Part shown: piece after piece, positions 34,868-45,389 of the stretch | Numbering within the stretch: the first letter of the stretch is position 1 | How the letters are laid out: the number at the start of each line of letters is the position of its first letter | Assembly (NCBI RefSeq): GCF_013184545.1 | Contig: NZ_JAAOJA010000006.1 | Coordinates: 1 to 64,000, forward strand | Direction of reading: 5' to 3' | Origin: Pseudomonas tumuqii | Lineage (GTDB): Bacteria; Pseudomonadota; Gammaproteobacteria; Pseudomonadales; Pseudomonadaceae | Length of the DNA: 64,000 nucleotides | Made by a program: the position numbers and the translations under genes | Notes under the pieces: generated by a model | What the model saw: only the letters and a program-made list of their open reading frames with translations | Told to the model about the DNA's origin: nothing | Database searches by the model: none

Positions 34868-34983
34868 GTGGATGGCGATAGACGCCGCGGTTGCCAGGGA
34901 CTAAACATGCTGCACAACCAGCGCACCGCTGTGCCGATGCGCCATAACGATTACACCCGCTACGCCACCTGAGTGAGCCTGCC

Positions 34984-36483
34984 ATGAGCATTCTGTACGA
35001 CGAGCGCATCGATGGCCCGTTGCCCGCGGTCGATAAGCCAGCCCTGCTGGCTGCATTGCGCGAGCAGTTGCCCGACCTGGACGTGCTGCACACCCAGGAA
35101 GACCTCAAGCCCTACGAATGCGATGGCCTCTCGGCCTACACCGCCACGCCGATGCTGGTGGTGCTGCCCGAGCGCATCGAGCAGGTCGAACGTCTGCTCA
35201 AGCTCTGCTACCAGCGCGGCGTGCCGGTGGTGGCGCGCGGCGCCGGCACCGGCTTGTCCGGCGGCGCCTTGCCGCTGGAGCAGGGCATCCTGCTGGTGAT
35301 GGCGCGCTTCAACAAGATTCTCGAGGTCAACCCGGCCGGGCGCTTCGCCCGGGTCCAGCCCGGCGTGCGCAACCTGGCGATTTCCCAGGCCGCCGCGCCC
35401 CATGAACTGTATTACGCGCCGGATCCGTCCTCGCAGATCGCCTGTTCGATCGGCGGCAACGTGGCCGAGAACGCCGGCGGCGTGCATTGCCTGAAATACG
35501 GCCTGACCGTGCACAACCTGCTCAAGGTGGAGGTGCTCACGGTCGAGGGCGAACGCATGACCCTGGGTAGCGATGCCCTGGATGCGCCGGGCTTCGACCT
35601 GCTCGCGCTGTTCACCGGTTCGGAAGGCATGCTCGGCATCATCACCGAGGTCACGGTCAAACTGTTGCCCAAGCCGCAGGTGGCCAAGGTGCTGCTGGCC
35701 AGTTTCGACTCGGTGGAAAAAGCCGGGCGCGCGGTCGGCGCCATCATCGCCGCCGGCATCATTCCCGGCGGCCTGGAGATGATGGACAACCTGGCGATCC
35801 GCGCCGTCGAGGATTTCATCCATGCTGGTTACCCGGTCGAGGCCGAGGCCATCCTGCTGTGTGAGCTGGACGGCGTCGAAGCCGACGTGCAGGACGACTG
35901 CGAGCGGGTGCGCGCAGTACTGGAAGAGGCCGGCGCCAGCGAAGTGCGCCTGGCCCGCGACGAGGCCGAGCGGGTCCGGTTCTGGGCCGGGCGCAAGAAC
36001 GCCTTCCCGGCGGTCGGGCGCATCTCGCCGGACTACTACTGCATGGACGGCACCATTCCGCGCCGCGAGTTGCCGGGGGTGCTCAGGGGCATTGCCGAGC
36101 TGTCCGCCGAGTACGGCCTGCGCGTGGCCAACGTATTCCACGCCGGCGACGGCAACATGCACCCGCTGATCCTGTTCGATGCCAACCAGCCCGGCGAGCT
36201 GGAGCGCGCCGAAGCCGTTGGCGGCAAGATCCTCGAACTCTGCGTGAAAGTCGGCGGCAGCATCACCGGCGAGCACGGCGTCGGCCGCGAGAAGATCAAC
36301 CAGATGTGCAGCCAGTTCAACAGCGACGAGCTGACCCTGTTCCATGCGGTGAAAGCGGCCTTCGATCCCAAGGGCCTGCTCAATCCCGGCAAGAACATTC
36401 CGACCCTGCATCGTTGCGCCGAATTCGGCGCCATGCATGTGCACCACGGCCAGCTGCCCTTTCCCGATCTGGAGCGTTTCTGA
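34984..36483 (+). CDS. glcD: glycolate oxidase subunit GlcD (FAD-linked)
   Basis: The protein has 499 residues. The FAD-binding type 4 domain is seen in VARGAGTGLSGGALP, SIGGNVAENAGGVHCLKYG and GSEGMLGIITEVTV. The C-terminal FAD-oxidase domain has GDGNMHP and ITGEHGVGREK. It oxidises glycolate (and often D-lactate) to the 2-oxo acid in complex with GlcE and GlcF. Its TGA overlaps the ATG of glcE. Confidence 0.95.
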   Translation: MSILYDERIDGPLPAVDKPALLAALREQLPDLDVLHTQEDLKPYECDGLSAYTATPMLVVLPERIEQVERLLKLCYQRGVPVVARGAGTGLSGGALPLEQGILLVMARFNKILEVNPAGRFARVQPGVRNLAISQAAAPHELYYAPDPSSQIACSIGGNVAENAGGVHCLKYGLTVHNLLKVEVLTVEGERMTLGSDALDAPGFDLLALFTGSEGMLGIITEVTVKLLPKPQVAKVLLASFDSVEKAGRAVGAIIAAGIIPGGLEMMDNLAIRAVEDFIHAGYPVEAEAILLCELDGVEADVQDDCERVRAVLEEAGASEVRLARDEAERVRFWAGRKNAFPAVGRISPDYYCMDGTIPRRELPGVLRGIAELSAEYGLRVANVFHAGDGNMHPLILFDANQPGELERAEAVGGKILELCVKVGGSITGEHGVGREKINQMCSQFNSDELTLFHAVKAAFDPKGLLNPGKNIPTLHRCAEFGAMHVHHGQLPFPDLERF

Positions 36484-37547
36484 TGCACATGCCGCATGAT
36501 TTCGATGCCAGCACGGCGCTGCTGGAACAGGTCAATCACGCCCTCAACAATGCGCTGCCGCTGCGCATTCAGGGCGGTAACAGCAAGGCCTTTCTCGGCC
36601 GCAAGGTCGAGGGCGAGGTGATCGACAGCCGCGCCCACCGCGGCATCGTCAGCTACGACCCGACCGAACTGGTGATCACCGCCCGCGCCGGCACCCCGCT
36701 GGCCGAATTGCAGGCGGCGCTGGACGAGGCCGGGCAGATGCTCAGCTGCGAGTCGCCGAGCTTCGCTGGCGGCGCCACCGTCGGCGGCATGGTCGCCACG
36801 GGCCTGTCCGGCCCGCGCCGGCCCTGGTCCGGTTCGGTGCGTGACATGGTGCTGGGCACGCGGCTGATCACCGGCCACGGCAAGCACCTGCGCTTCGGCG
36901 GCGAGGTGATGAAGAACGTCGCCGGCTATGATCTGTCGCGCCTGCTGGTGGGCAGTTTCGGTTGCCTGGGGCTGCTCACCGAGGTGTCGCTCAAGGTGCT
37001 GCCCAAGCCGCGTCAGTGCCTCAGCCTGCGCCTGCCGATGGACGCCGAGAGCGCGCTGCGCAAGCTCGCCGAGTGGGGCCAGCAGCCGCTCCCGCTGAGC
37101 GCCGCCAGCCATGACGGTCGCGCCCTGCACCTGCGCCTGGAAGGCGGCGAAGGTTCGGTGGCCGCCGCCCGCGAGCGCCTCGGTGGCGAGCTGCTCGACC
37201 CGACCTACTGGCAGCAGCTGAACGAGCAGCGCCTGGCGTTCTTCGCCGATCCGCGGCCGTTGTGGCGCCTGTCGCTGCCCAACAACACGCCGCTGCTGGC
37301 GCTGCCCGGCGAGCAGCTGATCGACTGGGGCGGTGCCCAGCGCTGGCTGAAATCGACTGCCGAGGCGGCGCAGATCCGCCGTATCGCCAGTGCCGCCGGC
37401 GGGCATGCCAGCTGCTTCAGCGCCGGCGTCTGCGACAGCCCGTTCCAGCCGCTGTCCGCGCCTTTGCTGCGCTATCACCGCCAGCTGAAAACCCAGCTCG
37501 ACCCGCAGGGGATCTTCAACGCTGGCCGCATGTACGCCGAGGTTTAG
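36483..37547 (+). CDS. glcE: glycolate oxidase subunit GlcE (FAD-binding)
   Basis: The protein has 354 residues. The chosen ATG at 36483 overlaps the glcD stop (TGATG) and gives the normal family N-terminus. It holds an FAD-binding domain (IQGGNSKAFLG; GGATVGGMVATGLSGPRRPW; DLSRLLVGSFGCLGLLTEVS). It lacks most of GlcD's C-terminal domain and acts as the partner flavoprotein. The stop TAG is directly followed by the glcF ATG. Confidence 0.94.
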   Translation: MHMPHDFDASTALLEQVNHALNNALPLRIQGGNSKAFLGRKVEGEVIDSRAHRGIVSYDPTELVITARAGTPLAELQAALDEAGQMLSCESPSFAGGATVGGMVATGLSGPRRPWSGSVRDMVLGTRLITGHGKHLRFGGEVMKNVAGYDLSRLLVGSFGCLGLLTEVSLKVLPKPRQCLSLRLPMDAESALRKLAEWGQQPLPLSAASHDGRALHLRLEGGEGSVAAARERLGGELLDPTYWQQLNEQRLAFFADPRPLWRLSLPNNTPLLALPGEQLIDWGGAQRWLKSTAEAAQIRRIASAAGGHASCFSAGVCDSPFQPLSAPLLRYHRQLKTQLDPQGIFNAGRMYAEV

Positions 37548-38765
37548 ATGCAGACGAATTTAACTGAACAGGCCAAGCGTCTGCCGCGCGGTGAAGAGGC
37601 CGAAAGCATCCTGCGCAGCTGCGTGCATTGCGGCTTCTGCAACGCCACCTGCCCGACCTACCAGCTGCTCGGCGACGAGCTGGACGGCCCGCGTGGGCGC
37701 ATCTACCTGATCAAGCAGGTGCTGGAAGGCAACCAGGTCACCGCCAAGACCCAGTTGCACCTGGATCGCTGCCTGACCTGCCGCAACTGCGAAACCACCT
37801 GCCCGTCCGGGGTCGATTACCACAACCTGCTGGACATCGGCCGCGCCGTGGTCGACCAGGCCGTGCCGCGTCCGCTGGGCCAGCGCGTGCTGCGCGAAAG
37901 CCTGCGCGCCCTGGTGCCGCGGCCGGCCCTGTTCAAGGCCTTGGTCCAGGCCGGTGAGGCCTTCCGTCCGCTGCTGCCGGCCGTGCTCAAGGCCAAGCTG
38001 CCGCGGCAGATCCGCCCGGCCAAGCCGCGCCCGCCGGCGCAGCACGGCCGCCGCGTACTGATCCTCGAAGGCTGCGTGCAGGCCGGCCTGTCGCCCAACA
38101 CCAACGCCGCCACGGCGCGGGTGCTCGATCGCCTCGGCATCAGCATCACCAGCGTGCGTGAAGCCGGCTGCTGCGGCGCCGTGGATTACCACCTCAATGC
38201 CCAGGAACAGGGTCTGCAGCGTGCCCGGCGCAATATCGACGCCTGGTGGCCGGCGATCGAGGTTGGCGCCGAAGCCATCGTGCAGACCGCCAGCGGCTGC
38301 GGCGCCTTCGTCAAGGATTACGGCCACCTGCTCGAACAGGACCCGGCCTACGCGGCGAAAGCCAAGCGGGTCAGCGAGCTGGCCAAGGATCTGGTCGAAG
38401 TGCTGCGCGGCGAGCCGCTGGAAGGCCTCGGCGTGCGGGGCGACCAGCGCCTGGCCTTCCATTGCCCGTGCACCCTGCAGCATGCGCAAAAACTCGGCGG
38501 GGCCGTCGAAGACGTGCTCGCCCGCCTGGGTTTCCAGCTCACCGCGGTGGCCGATGGGCACCTGTGCTGCGGTTCGGCCGGTACCTACTCGATCACCCAG
38601 CCGGAGCTGTCCAGGCAGTTGCGCGACAACAAGATGGACGCCCTGGAAAGCGGCAAGCCGCAGCTGATCGTCACCGCCAACATCGGCTGCCAGACCCACC
38701 TCGATGGCGCCGGCCGCACCCCGGTACGGCACTGGATCGAAGTGGTGGAAGAGGCCATGGGCTGA
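37548..38765 (+). CDS. glcF: glycolate oxidase iron-sulfur subunit GlcF
   Basis: The protein has 405 residues. Two 4Fe-4S ferredoxin motifs lie near the N-terminus (CVHCGFCNATCP; CLTCRNCETTCP). Two cysteine-rich CCG-type domains follow (EAGCCGAVDYH; GHLCCGSAGTY). It passes electrons from the GlcD/GlcE flavins to the membrane quinone pool. It abuts glcE without a gap. Confidence 0.95.
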   Translation: MQTNLTEQAKRLPRGEEAESILRSCVHCGFCNATCPTYQLLGDELDGPRGRIYLIKQVLEGNQVTAKTQLHLDRCLTCRNCETTCPSGVDYHNLLDIGRAVVDQAVPRPLGQRVLRESLRALVPRPALFKALVQAGEAFRPLLPAVLKAKLPRQIRPAKPRPPAQHGRRVLILEGCVQAGLSPNTNAATARVLDRLGISITSVREAGCCGAVDYHLNAQEQGLQRARRNIDAWWPAIEVGAEAIVQTASGCGAFVKDYGHLLEQDPAYAAKAKRVSELAKDLVEVLRGEPLEGLGVRGDQRLAFHCPCTLQHAQKLGGAVEDVLARLGFQLTAVADGHLCCGSAGTYSITQPELSRQLRDNKMDALESGKPQLIVTANIGCQTHLDGAGRTPVRHWIEVVEEAMG

Positions 38766-38820
38766 GAGTCACGGCCCACGAATTCGCGCACCACGCGCAA
38801 ATCAATCATGAGGAAAGAAC

Positions 38821-39222
38821 ATGCAAAGCAAAGCCGTACTGGGTCAAGCCGAAGTCGCCCGCATCCTCGCCGCTGCGCGCGCCGAGGCGCAGCAGCACAA
38901 CTGGGCCGTCAGCATTGCCGTGGTCGATGACGGCGGTCATCCGCTGGCCCTCGAACGCCTCGACGGCTGCGCGCCGATCGGCGCCTACATCGCCGGCGAA
39001 AAGGCGCGCAGTGCGGCGATTGGCCGGCGCGAGACCAAGGGTTACGAAGACATGGTCAACGGCGGTCGCAGCGCCTTCCTGTCCGCACCGCTGCTGACCT
39101 CCCTCGAAGGCGGTGTGCCGCTGATCGTCGACGGCCAGGTGATTGGCGCGGTCGGCGTGTCCGGGGTCAAGGCCGAGCAGGACGCCCAGGTCGCCAAGGC
39201 CGGTGTCGCCGCCCTGGCCTGA
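38821..39222 (+). CDS. glcG: GlcG, HbpS-like protein of the glycolate operon
   Basis: The protein has 133 residues, a single GlcG/HbpS domain (VSIAVVDDGGHPLALERLDG; GGVPLIVDGQVIGAVGVSG). Related proteins bind heme or small cofactors, but the role of GlcG in glycolate use is not settled. It sits between glcF and glcB, as in the E. coli operon, preceded by AGGAAAG. Confidence 0.9.
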   Translation: MQSKAVLGQAEVARILAAARAEAQQHNWAVSIAVVDDGGHPLALERLDGCAPIGAYIAGEKARSAAIGRRETKGYEDMVNGGRSAFLSAPLLTSLEGGVPLIVDGQVIGAVGVSGVKAEQDAQVAKAGVAALA

Positions 39223-39299
39223 ACGCAAAGCACCGAACAAAGCCTGACGCCCGCCGCTGCTGCCGCGGGACAGGCGAAGACTGAATTGGAGAACCGAAG

Positions 39300-41477
39300 A
39301 TGACCGATCGCGTGAACTGCCAGCGCCTGCAAGTGGCCGCCAACCTGCAACGTTTCGTCGATGAAGAAGTGCTGCCGGGCACCGGGCTCGCGCGCGAGGC
39401 CTTCTGGGCCGGCTTCGACGCCCTGGTGCACGAGCTGGCGCCGCACAACCGTGCGCTGCTGGCCGAGCGCGAGCGCCTGCAGGGCGAACTGGACACCTGG
39501 CACCGCGCCCACCCGGGGCCGGTGACGGATATGCCGGCCTACCGCGCCTTCCTCGAAGCCATCGGTTACCTGCTGCCGCCACCGGCCAGCGTGCAGGCCA
39601 GCACCGCCCAGGTCGACAGCGAGATCAGCCGCCAGGCCGGCCCGCAGCTGGTGGTGCCGGTGATGAATGCGCGCTACGCGCTGAACGCCGCCAATGCGCG
39701 CTGGGGCTCGCTGTATGACGCGCTCTACGGCACCGACGCGATCAGCGAGGAGGGTGGGGCGCAGAAGGGCCCCGGCTATAACCAGGTGCGCGGGGCCAAG
39801 GTGATCGCCTTCGCCCGGGCCTTCCTCGACCAGGCCGCGCCTTTGGCCAGCGGCTCGCATGCCGACGCAGTCAGTTACCGGGTGGTCGCCGGCCAGTTGC
39901 AGGTCGGTCTGGCCAATGGCACGCGCAGCGGTCTGCGCCAGCCGGAAAAATTCCGCGGCCATCAGGGCGAGGCGGCGCAGCCCAGCGCCATCCTGCTGCA
40001 GAACAACGGCCTGCATGTGGAGATCCAGATCGACCCGAGCAGCCCGATCGGCCAGACCGATGCCGCTGGGGTCAAGGACCTGCTGATGGAAGCGGCGCTG
40101 TCGACCATTCTCGATTGCGAAGACTCGGTCGCCGCGGTCGATGCCGACGACAAGGTGCTGATCTACCGCAACTGGCTGGGCCTGATGAAGGGCGACCTGA
40201 GCGAGGAGCTGGACAAGGGCGGCAAGCGCATCACCCGCCGCCTCAACCCGGACCGCGAGTACCGCGGCGCCGACGGCAGTAACCTGACCCTGCACGGCCG
40301 TTCGCTGCTGTTCGTGCGCAACGTCGGTCACCTGATGAGCAACCCGGCGATCCTCGACGGCGAAGGTCGCGAGATCCCCGAAGGCATTCTCGACGGGGTG
40401 ATGACCAGCCTGATCGGCCTGCACGACCTCAAGCGCCGCGGCAACTCGCGCAGCGGCAGCGTGTATATCGTCAAGCCGAAGATGCACGGCCCGCTCGAAG
40501 TGGCCTTCGCCGACCAGCTGTTCGGCCGGATCGAAGACCTCCTGGAGCTGCCGCGCAACACCCTGAAGATGGGCATCATGGACGAGGAGCGGCGCACCAG
40601 CGTCAACCTCGAGGCCTGCATCGGCGCCGCCAGCGCGCGGGTGGCCTTCATCAACACCGGCTTCCTCGACCGCACCGGCGACGAGATGCACACGGCCATG
40701 GAAGCCGGGCCGATGCTGCGCAAGGGCGACATGAAGAGCACACCGTGGATTCAGGCCTACGAGCGCAACAACGTGCTGGTCGGTCTCGGCTGCGGCCTGC
40801 GCGGCCGCGCGCAGATCGGCAAGGGCATGTGGGCCATGCCGGATCTGATGGCCGCCATGCTCGAACAGAAAATCGCCCAGCCCAAGGCCGGCGCCAACAC
40901 CGCCTGGGTGCCGTCGCCGACCGCCGCCGTGCTGCATGCCCTGCACTACCACCAGGTCGACGTGCAGGCGGTGCAGCGCGAACTGGAAAGCATCGACTTC
41001 AACGCCGAGCGCGAGCGCCTGCTCGACGACCTGCTGACGGTTCCCGTGGCCCTCGAGCGCAGCTGGAGCGAGGCGGATATCCAGGAGGAACTGGACAACA
41101 ACTGTCAGGGCATCCTCGGTTACGTGGTGCGCTGGGTCGAACAGGGCGTCGGTTGTTCCAAGGTGCCGGATATCCACAACGTCGGTCTGATGGAAGACCG
41201 CGCCACCTTGCGCATCTCCAGCCAGCACATCGCCAACTGGCTGCACCACGGCGTGGTCGAGCGGGCGCAGGTCGAGGAGACCCTGCAGCGCATGGCCAGG
41301 GTGGTCGATGGGCAGAATGCCGGCGACCCGCTGTACCGGCCGATGGCGGCGGATTTCCAACGCTCGCATGCCTTCCGCGCCGCCAGTGACCTGGTGTTCA
41401 AGGGGCGCGAACAGCCCAGCGGCTATACCGAGCCGTTGCTGCACGCCTGGCGCCTGCGCTTCAAGCAGCAGGGGTAA
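39300..41477 (+). CDS. glcB: malate synthase G
   Basis: The protein has 725 residues, the usual size of the G isoform. It carries the acetyl-CoA/glyoxylate active-site regions ([31 protein letters not shown]). It condenses glyoxylate, the product of GlcDEF, with acetyl-CoA to malate. It stands inside the glc operon, as in E. coli. A weak terminator follows. Confidence 0.96.
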   Translation: MTDRVNCQRLQVAANLQRFVDEEVLPGTGLAREAFWAGFDALVHELAPHNRALLAERERLQGELDTWHRAHPGPVTDMPAYRAFLEAIGYLLPPPASVQASTAQVDSEISRQAGPQLVVPVMNARYALNAANARWGSLYDALYGTDAISEEGGAQKGPGYNQVRGAKVIAFARAFLDQAAPLASGSHADAVSYRVVAGQLQVGLANGTRSGLRQPEKFRGHQGEAAQPSAILLQNNGLHVEIQIDPSSPIGQTDAAGVKDLLMEAALSTILDCEDSVAAVDADDKVLIYRNWLGLMKGDLSEELDKGGKRITRRLNPDREYRGADGSNLTLHGRSLLFVRNVGHLMSNPAILDGEGREIPEGILDGVMTSLIGLHDLKRRGNSRSGSVYIVKPKMHGPLEVAFADQLFGRIEDLLELPRNTLKMGIMDEERRTSVNLEACIGAASARVAFINTGFLDRTGDEMHTAMEAGPMLRKGDMKSTPWIQAYERNNVLVGLGCGLRGRAQIGKGMWAMPDLMAAMLEQKIAQPKAGANTAWVPSPTAAVLHALHYHQVDVQAVQRELESIDFNAERERLLDDLLTVPVALERSWSEADIQEELDNNCQGILGYVVRWVEQGVGCSKVPDIHNVGLMEDRATLRISSQHIANWLHHGVVERAQVEETLQRMARVVDGQNAGDPLYRPMAADFQRSHAFRAASDLVFKGREQPSGYTEPLLHAWRLRFKQQG

Positions 41478-41498
41478 CGCGCCTGGCGAACTGAATTC

Positions 41499-41529
41499 GG
41501 CCCCGTGCGCGCAGGCGTCCGGGGCTTTT
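41499..41529 (+). terminator. hairpin between glcB and glcA
   Basis: GGCCCCG pairs with CGGGGCT-like sequence followed by TTTT. It may partly separate glcA from the upstream operon; a fresh ribosome-binding site precedes glcA. Confidence 0.5.
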
Positions 41530-41645
41530 GAGCATGAACGCCGCAGGCGCGGTGTTCGCGGGCCTGACTGGCTCCGATGCGTGATGACCGGGTCATTCCG
41601 GGCAACAGCAACAGTGGTTCACAACAACTAAAAAGGACCCAACCC

Positions 41646-43346
41646 ATGAATCAAACGCTACTGTCCATCCTTGCCTTCGTGCCGCTGGTGCTGGCGGGTG
41701 TGCTGCTGATCGGCTTTCGCTGGCCGGCCAAGTACGCCATGCCGGTGGTCTTCCTGCTCACCGCGCTGATCGGCCTGACCGCCTGGGACATGTCCCTCAA
41801 CCGGGTCGTGGCTTCCAGCCTGCAAGGGCTGATCCTCACTGCGGCGATCCTCTGGATCATCTTCGGTGCGATTCTGCTGCTCAACACCCTCAAACACTCC
41901 GGTGGCATCAGTGCGATCCGCCGCGGCTTTGCCAACATCACCCCGGATCGGCGGGTACAGGCCCTGATCGTCGCCTGGCTGTTCGGCTGCTTCATCGAGG
42001 GCGCCTCCGGTTTCGGCACCCCGGCCGCGGTGGCGGCGCCGCTGCTGGTCGCGTTGGGCTTTCCGGCCCTGGCGGCGGTGGTCCTGGGGATGATGGTGCA
42101 ATCCACCCCGGTGTCCTTCGGCGCGGTCGGTACGCCGATTCTGGTGGGTGTGGCCGGCGGCCTGGACAAGGTCGGCATGAGCGAGCAATTGCTCGCCCTG
42201 AACAGTAACTGGGAGGTGTTCTTCCACCTGATCTATTCGCGGGTGGCGATTGTCCACGGCCTGATCGGCCTGCTGATGCCGCTGATCATGGTGATGATCA
42301 TGACCCGCTTCTTCGGCAAGAATAAGTCGTGGAGAGAAGGCCTGGCGGTGGCGCCATTCGCCATCTTCACCGCGATCTGCTTCTCCGTGCCGTACATGGC
42401 CGCCGGGGTGTTCCTCGGTCCGGAATTCCCGTCGATGATCGGCGCCATGGTCGGTCTGGCCATCGTCGTGCCGGCTGCCAAGGCGGGCTTCCTGCTGCCG
42501 AAGCAGACCTGGGACTTCGCCGAAGCGAAAGACTGGCCGTCCGAGTGGATGGGCAAGGTCGAGATGAGGATCGAGGATGTCGCGGGCAAGACCCCGGTGT
42601 CCGTCGCCATGGCCTGGGCGCCTTACCTGTTGCTGGCGATCTTCCTGGTGCTGTCGCGGGTCTTCCCCGAGCTCAAGGCGGCGCTGATCGCGGTCAGCTT
42701 CGGCTGGAAGGACATCCTCGGCGAAACCGGCGTCTCCGGTACCCTGGAACCGCTGTATCTGCCGGGTGGCATCCTGTGCATGGTGGTGATCGTGACCTGC
42801 TTCCTGCACCGCATGCGCTTCAGCGAGCTGAAGGCCGCGGTCAGCGAGTCGAGCCGCACCCTGCTGGGTGCCGGTTTCGTGTTGATCTTCACCATTCCGA
42901 TGGTGCGTATCCTGATCAACTCCGGGGTCAACGGTTCCGACCTGATGTCGATGCCGGTGGCCATGGCGCAACTGGTGGCCGACAGCGTGGGCGGCGTGTA
43001 TCCGTTCTTCGCCCCGGCCGTGGGCGCCCTGGGCGCCTTTATCGCCGGCTCCAACACCGTGTCCAACCTGATGCTCTCGCAGTTCCAGTTCAACACCGCC
43101 GGCCTGCTCGGCGTGTCCGGGGCGATGATGGTGGCGGCGCAGTCGGTCGGTGCGGCCGCTGGCAACATGATCGCGATCCACAACGTGGTGGCGGCCTCGG
43201 CCACCGTGGGTCTGCTCGGGCGCGAAGGAATCACCCTGCGCAAGACCATGCTGCCGACCCTGTACTACCTCCTGGCAGCCGGTAGCCTGACCATGATCGC
43301 CATGTATGGCATGGCCATCAGCGATCCGCTGCTCATCGCGCGCTGA
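41646..43346 (+). CDS. glcA: glycolate/L-lactate permease
   Basis: The protein has 566 residues, about 13-14 membrane helices, and the lactate permease family signature ([33 protein letters not shown]). It imports glycolate, L-lactate or D-lactate with protons. The ATG at 41646 follows AAAAAGGA. GlcA and LldP are close paralogues; the placement at the end of glcDEFGB favours GlcA. Confidence 0.88.
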   Translation: MNQTLLSILAFVPLVLAGVLLIGFRWPAKYAMPVVFLLTALIGLTAWDMSLNRVVASSLQGLILTAAILWIIFGAILLLNTLKHSGGISAIRRGFANITPDRRVQALIVAWLFGCFIEGASGFGTPAAVAAPLLVALGFPALAAVVLGMMVQSTPVSFGAVGTPILVGVAGGLDKVGMSEQLLALNSNWEVFFHLIYSRVAIVHGLIGLLMPLIMVMIMTRFFGKNKSWREGLAVAPFAIFTAICFSVPYMAAGVFLGPEFPSMIGAMVGLAIVVPAAKAGFLLPKQTWDFAEAKDWPSEWMGKVEMRIEDVAGKTPVSVAMAWAPYLLLAIFLVLSRVFPELKAALIAVSFGWKDILGETGVSGTLEPLYLPGGILCMVVIVTCFLHRMRFSELKAAVSESSRTLLGAGFVLIFTIPMVRILINSGVNGSDLMSMPVAMAQLVADSVGGVYPFFAPAVGALGAFIAGSNTVSNLMLSQFQFNTAGLLGVSGAMMVAAQSVGAAAGNMIAIHNVVAASATVGLLGREGITLRKTMLPTLYYLLAAGSLTMIAMYGMAISDPLLIAR

Positions 43347-43450
43347 TCGTGGCTGCCGCCGGGCGCAATTGCCCGGCCGGCGGCTTGGCGCCCCCGCGGA
43401 TTTCCGGTAGCGTGCCTGCATGCACTACCCGAGAGGCACCCGAGGACGTT

Positions 43451-43618
43451 ATGAAGAAGTGGCAATGTGTGGTCTGTGGATTGATTTACGACGAAAGCCA
43501 GGGCTGGCCCGACGAAGGCATCGCCGCGGGTACGCCCTGGCAAGACGTACCGCAAGACTGGCTGTGCCCGGACTGCGGCGTGGGCAAACTGGATTTCGAG
43601 ATGATCGAAATCGGCTGA
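43451..43618 (+). CDS. rubA1: rubredoxin 1
   Basis: The protein has 55 residues. Four iron ligands are in CVVCG and CPDCG. It carries one electron from rubredoxin reductase, for example to alkane hydroxylases or oxidative-stress systems. The start MKKWQCVVCG is standard. A strong terminator at 43629-43662 separates it from the second copy. Confidence 0.93.
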   Translation: MKKWQCVVCGLIYDESQGWPDEGIAAGTPWQDVPQDWLCPDCGVGKLDFEMIEIG

Positions 43619-43628
43619 TCACGGTCCA

Positions 43629-43662
43629 TAAAAGACGGCGACCCCAGGGTCGCCGTTTTTTA
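43629..43662 (+). terminator. rho-independent terminator between the two rubredoxin genes
   Basis: AAAAGACGGCGACCC and GGGTCGCCGTTTTTT form a strong stem with a T-run directly after rubA1. Confidence 0.88.
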
Positions 43663-43767
43663 TCGGCCGGGTAATTGCCGGCTACCCCGCCGCTGGCCTG
43701 GGCCAGGCTTGGCGCAGGGGGGCAATTGCGCTAGGGTCGGGGAAATTCCCAGCGCGCGGAGGTCGTC

Positions 43768-43935
43768 ATGCGCAAGTGGCAATGCATCGTCTGCGGCTTT
43801 ATCTACGATGAAGCCGCAGGTCTGCCCGAAGAAGGCCTTGCACCGGGTACCCCCTGGGAAGACATCCCCGCGGACTGGCTGTGTCCGGACTGCGGCACCG
43901 GCAAGCAGGATTTCGAGATGATCGAAATCAGCTGA
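43768..43935 (+). CDS. rubA2: rubredoxin 2
   Basis: The protein has 55 residues ([20 protein letters not shown] to MIEIS). Iron ligands are in CIVCG and CPDCG. The ATG at 43768 follows GGAGGTCGTC. It differs from rubredoxin 1 at scattered positions, so it is an old tandem duplicate. It precedes the reductase gene by 81 bp and is probably co-transcribed with it. Confidence 0.93.
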   Translation: MRKWQCIVCGFIYDEAAGLPEEGLAPGTPWEDIPADWLCPDCGTGKQDFEMIEIS

Positions 43936-44016
43936 GTGGCCAGGGTTCTCTGAATAGTCCATGCAGTGGCGCCGACCCGAGGCCGCGGCCCGGTTTTGCC
44001 GATCGAGGAAGTGAAG

Positions 44017-45201
44017 ATGAGCGCAGCTGTGGCGACGCCCGTGGTTACACCCGTGGTTACACCCGTAGTGATAGTCGGTACCGGCCTGGCCGGCTACAAC
44101 CTGGCCCGGGAGTTTCGCAAGCTGGACAGCGACACCCCGTTGCTGCTGATCAGCGCCGATGATGGCCGCTCCTACTCCAAGCCGATGCTGTCCACCGGCT
44201 TCGGCAAGCACAAGGACGCCGATGGCTTGAGCATGGCCGAACCCGGCGCCATGGCCGAACAGCTCAAGGCCGAGATCTATACCCATACGCGCATTACCGG
44301 CATCGATCCGGGGCATAAGCGCCTGTGGATCGGCGAGGAGCCGGTGGCCTACCGCGACCTGGTGCTGGCCTGGGGCGCGGAACCGATTCGGGTGCCGGTC
44401 GCGGGCGACGCCCAGGACGCGATCCTGCCGATCAACGACCTGGAAGACTACGCCCGCTTTCGCGCCGCCGCGGCCGGGAAAAAGCGTGTGCTGCTGCTCG
44501 GTGCCGGCCTGATCGGTTGCGAGTTCGCCAACGACCTCAGCCTCGGTGGTTATCAGGTCGAGCTGGTGGCGCCCTGCGAGCAGGTCATGCCCGGCCTGCT
44601 GCATCCGGCGGCGGCAGCGGCGGTGCAGGCGGGCCTGGAAAGCCTCGGGGCGCGCTTCCACCTCGGCCCGGTACTGGCCAGCCTCAACCGTACAGGCGCG
44701 GGTCTGCAAGGGCGCCTGTCCGACGGCACGCCGATCGCCTGCGATCTGGTGCTCTCGGCGGTCGGCTTGCGTCCACGCACCGAGTTGGCCGCAGCGGCCG
44801 GGCTGCAGGTCAATCGCGGGATCATGGTCGACCGTGAACTGCGCAGCTCCCACGCCAACATCTATGCCCTGGGCGATTGCGCCGAGGTCGATGGCCTCAA
44901 CCTGCAATACGTCATGCCGCTGATGCACTGCGCTCGCGCCCTGGCCCAGACCCTGGCCGGGAAGCCGAGCGCCGTCAGTTACGGGCCGATGCCGGTCACG
45001 GTGAAGACCCCGGTGTGCCCGTTGGTGGTTTCGCCGCCGCCGCGCGACAGGCCGGGCGAGTGGACGGTCGAGGGCAGCGGCAGCGACATCCGGGCGCTGT
45101 GCCGCGATGTCGCCGGCAGCCTGCTCGGGTATGCCTTGACCGGTACGGCCGTGCAGGAAAAGCTCGCGCTGAATAAGCAGTTGCCGGCGCTGCTGGCGTG
45201 A
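44017..45201 (+). CDS. rubredoxin-NAD(+) reductase
   Basis: The protein has 394 residues. Two Rossmann folds are visible: FAD-binding [16 protein letters not shown] and NAD-binding [16 protein letters not shown], plus the FAD motif [12 protein letters not shown]. It reduces rubredoxin with NADH. The N-terminus carries an unusual [12 protein letters not shown] repeat from a 12-bp microrepeat just before the first strand; the ATG at 44017 with GAGGAAG upstream keeps it in frame. Confidence 0.92.
   Translation: MSAAVATPVVTPVVTPVVIVGTGLAGYNLAREFRKLDSDTPLLLISADDGRSYSKPMLSTGFGKHKDADGLSMAEPGAMAEQLKAEIYTHTRITGIDPGHKRLWIGEEPVAYRDLVLAWGAEPIRVPVAGDAQDAILPINDLEDYARFRAAAAGKKRVLLLGAGLIGCEFANDLSLGGYQVELVAPCEQVMPGLLHPAAAAAVQAGLESLGARFHLGPVLASLNRTGAGLQGRLSDGTPIACDLVLSAVGLRPRTELAAAAGLQVNRGIMVDRELRSSHANIYALGDCAEVDGLNLQYVMPLMHCARALAQTLAGKPSAVSYGPMPVTVKTPVCPLVVSPPPRDRPGEWTVEGSGSDIRALCRDVAGSLLGYALTGTAVQEKLALNKQLPALLA
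44035..44070 (+). repeat. three copies of a 12-bp in-frame microrepeat in the rubredoxin reductase gene
   Basis: ACGCCCGTGGTT, ACACCCGTGGTT and ACACCCGTAGTG follow one another and encode TPVV three times. They lengthen the N-terminus before the FAD-binding strand. Confidence 0.8.
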
Positions 45202-45233
45202 ATGCCGGCCGCTCTGTCGTAAATACCCTCAAA

Positions 45234-45257
45234 TTGTCCGGTTAAACTGTCGGACAA
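45234..45257. promoter_or_regulatory. inverted repeat between rubredoxin reductase and the HU gene
   Basis: TTGTCCG and CGGACAA form a 7-bp inverted repeat with a 10-nt spacer, 132 bp before the HU start. It may be an operator or a 3' hairpin of the reductase transcript. Confidence 0.4.
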
Positions 45258-45389
45258 GACTGGCGCAGGTCTTGATCACATGCCATTCTCCCTGTGGTCT
45301 GCCGCAGCGCAGAGCTGTTGCGGCGCCTTGGGCGCTGTTCTGGATGAGCAGCACGGACACAACAACAAAAAACCGTCAAAGGGGCATTT

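Noticed and set aside
39042..41444. 800-residue open frame opposite glcB
   Set aside because: Antisense shadow of malate synthase; composition is typical of reverse-frame translation of high-GC genes.
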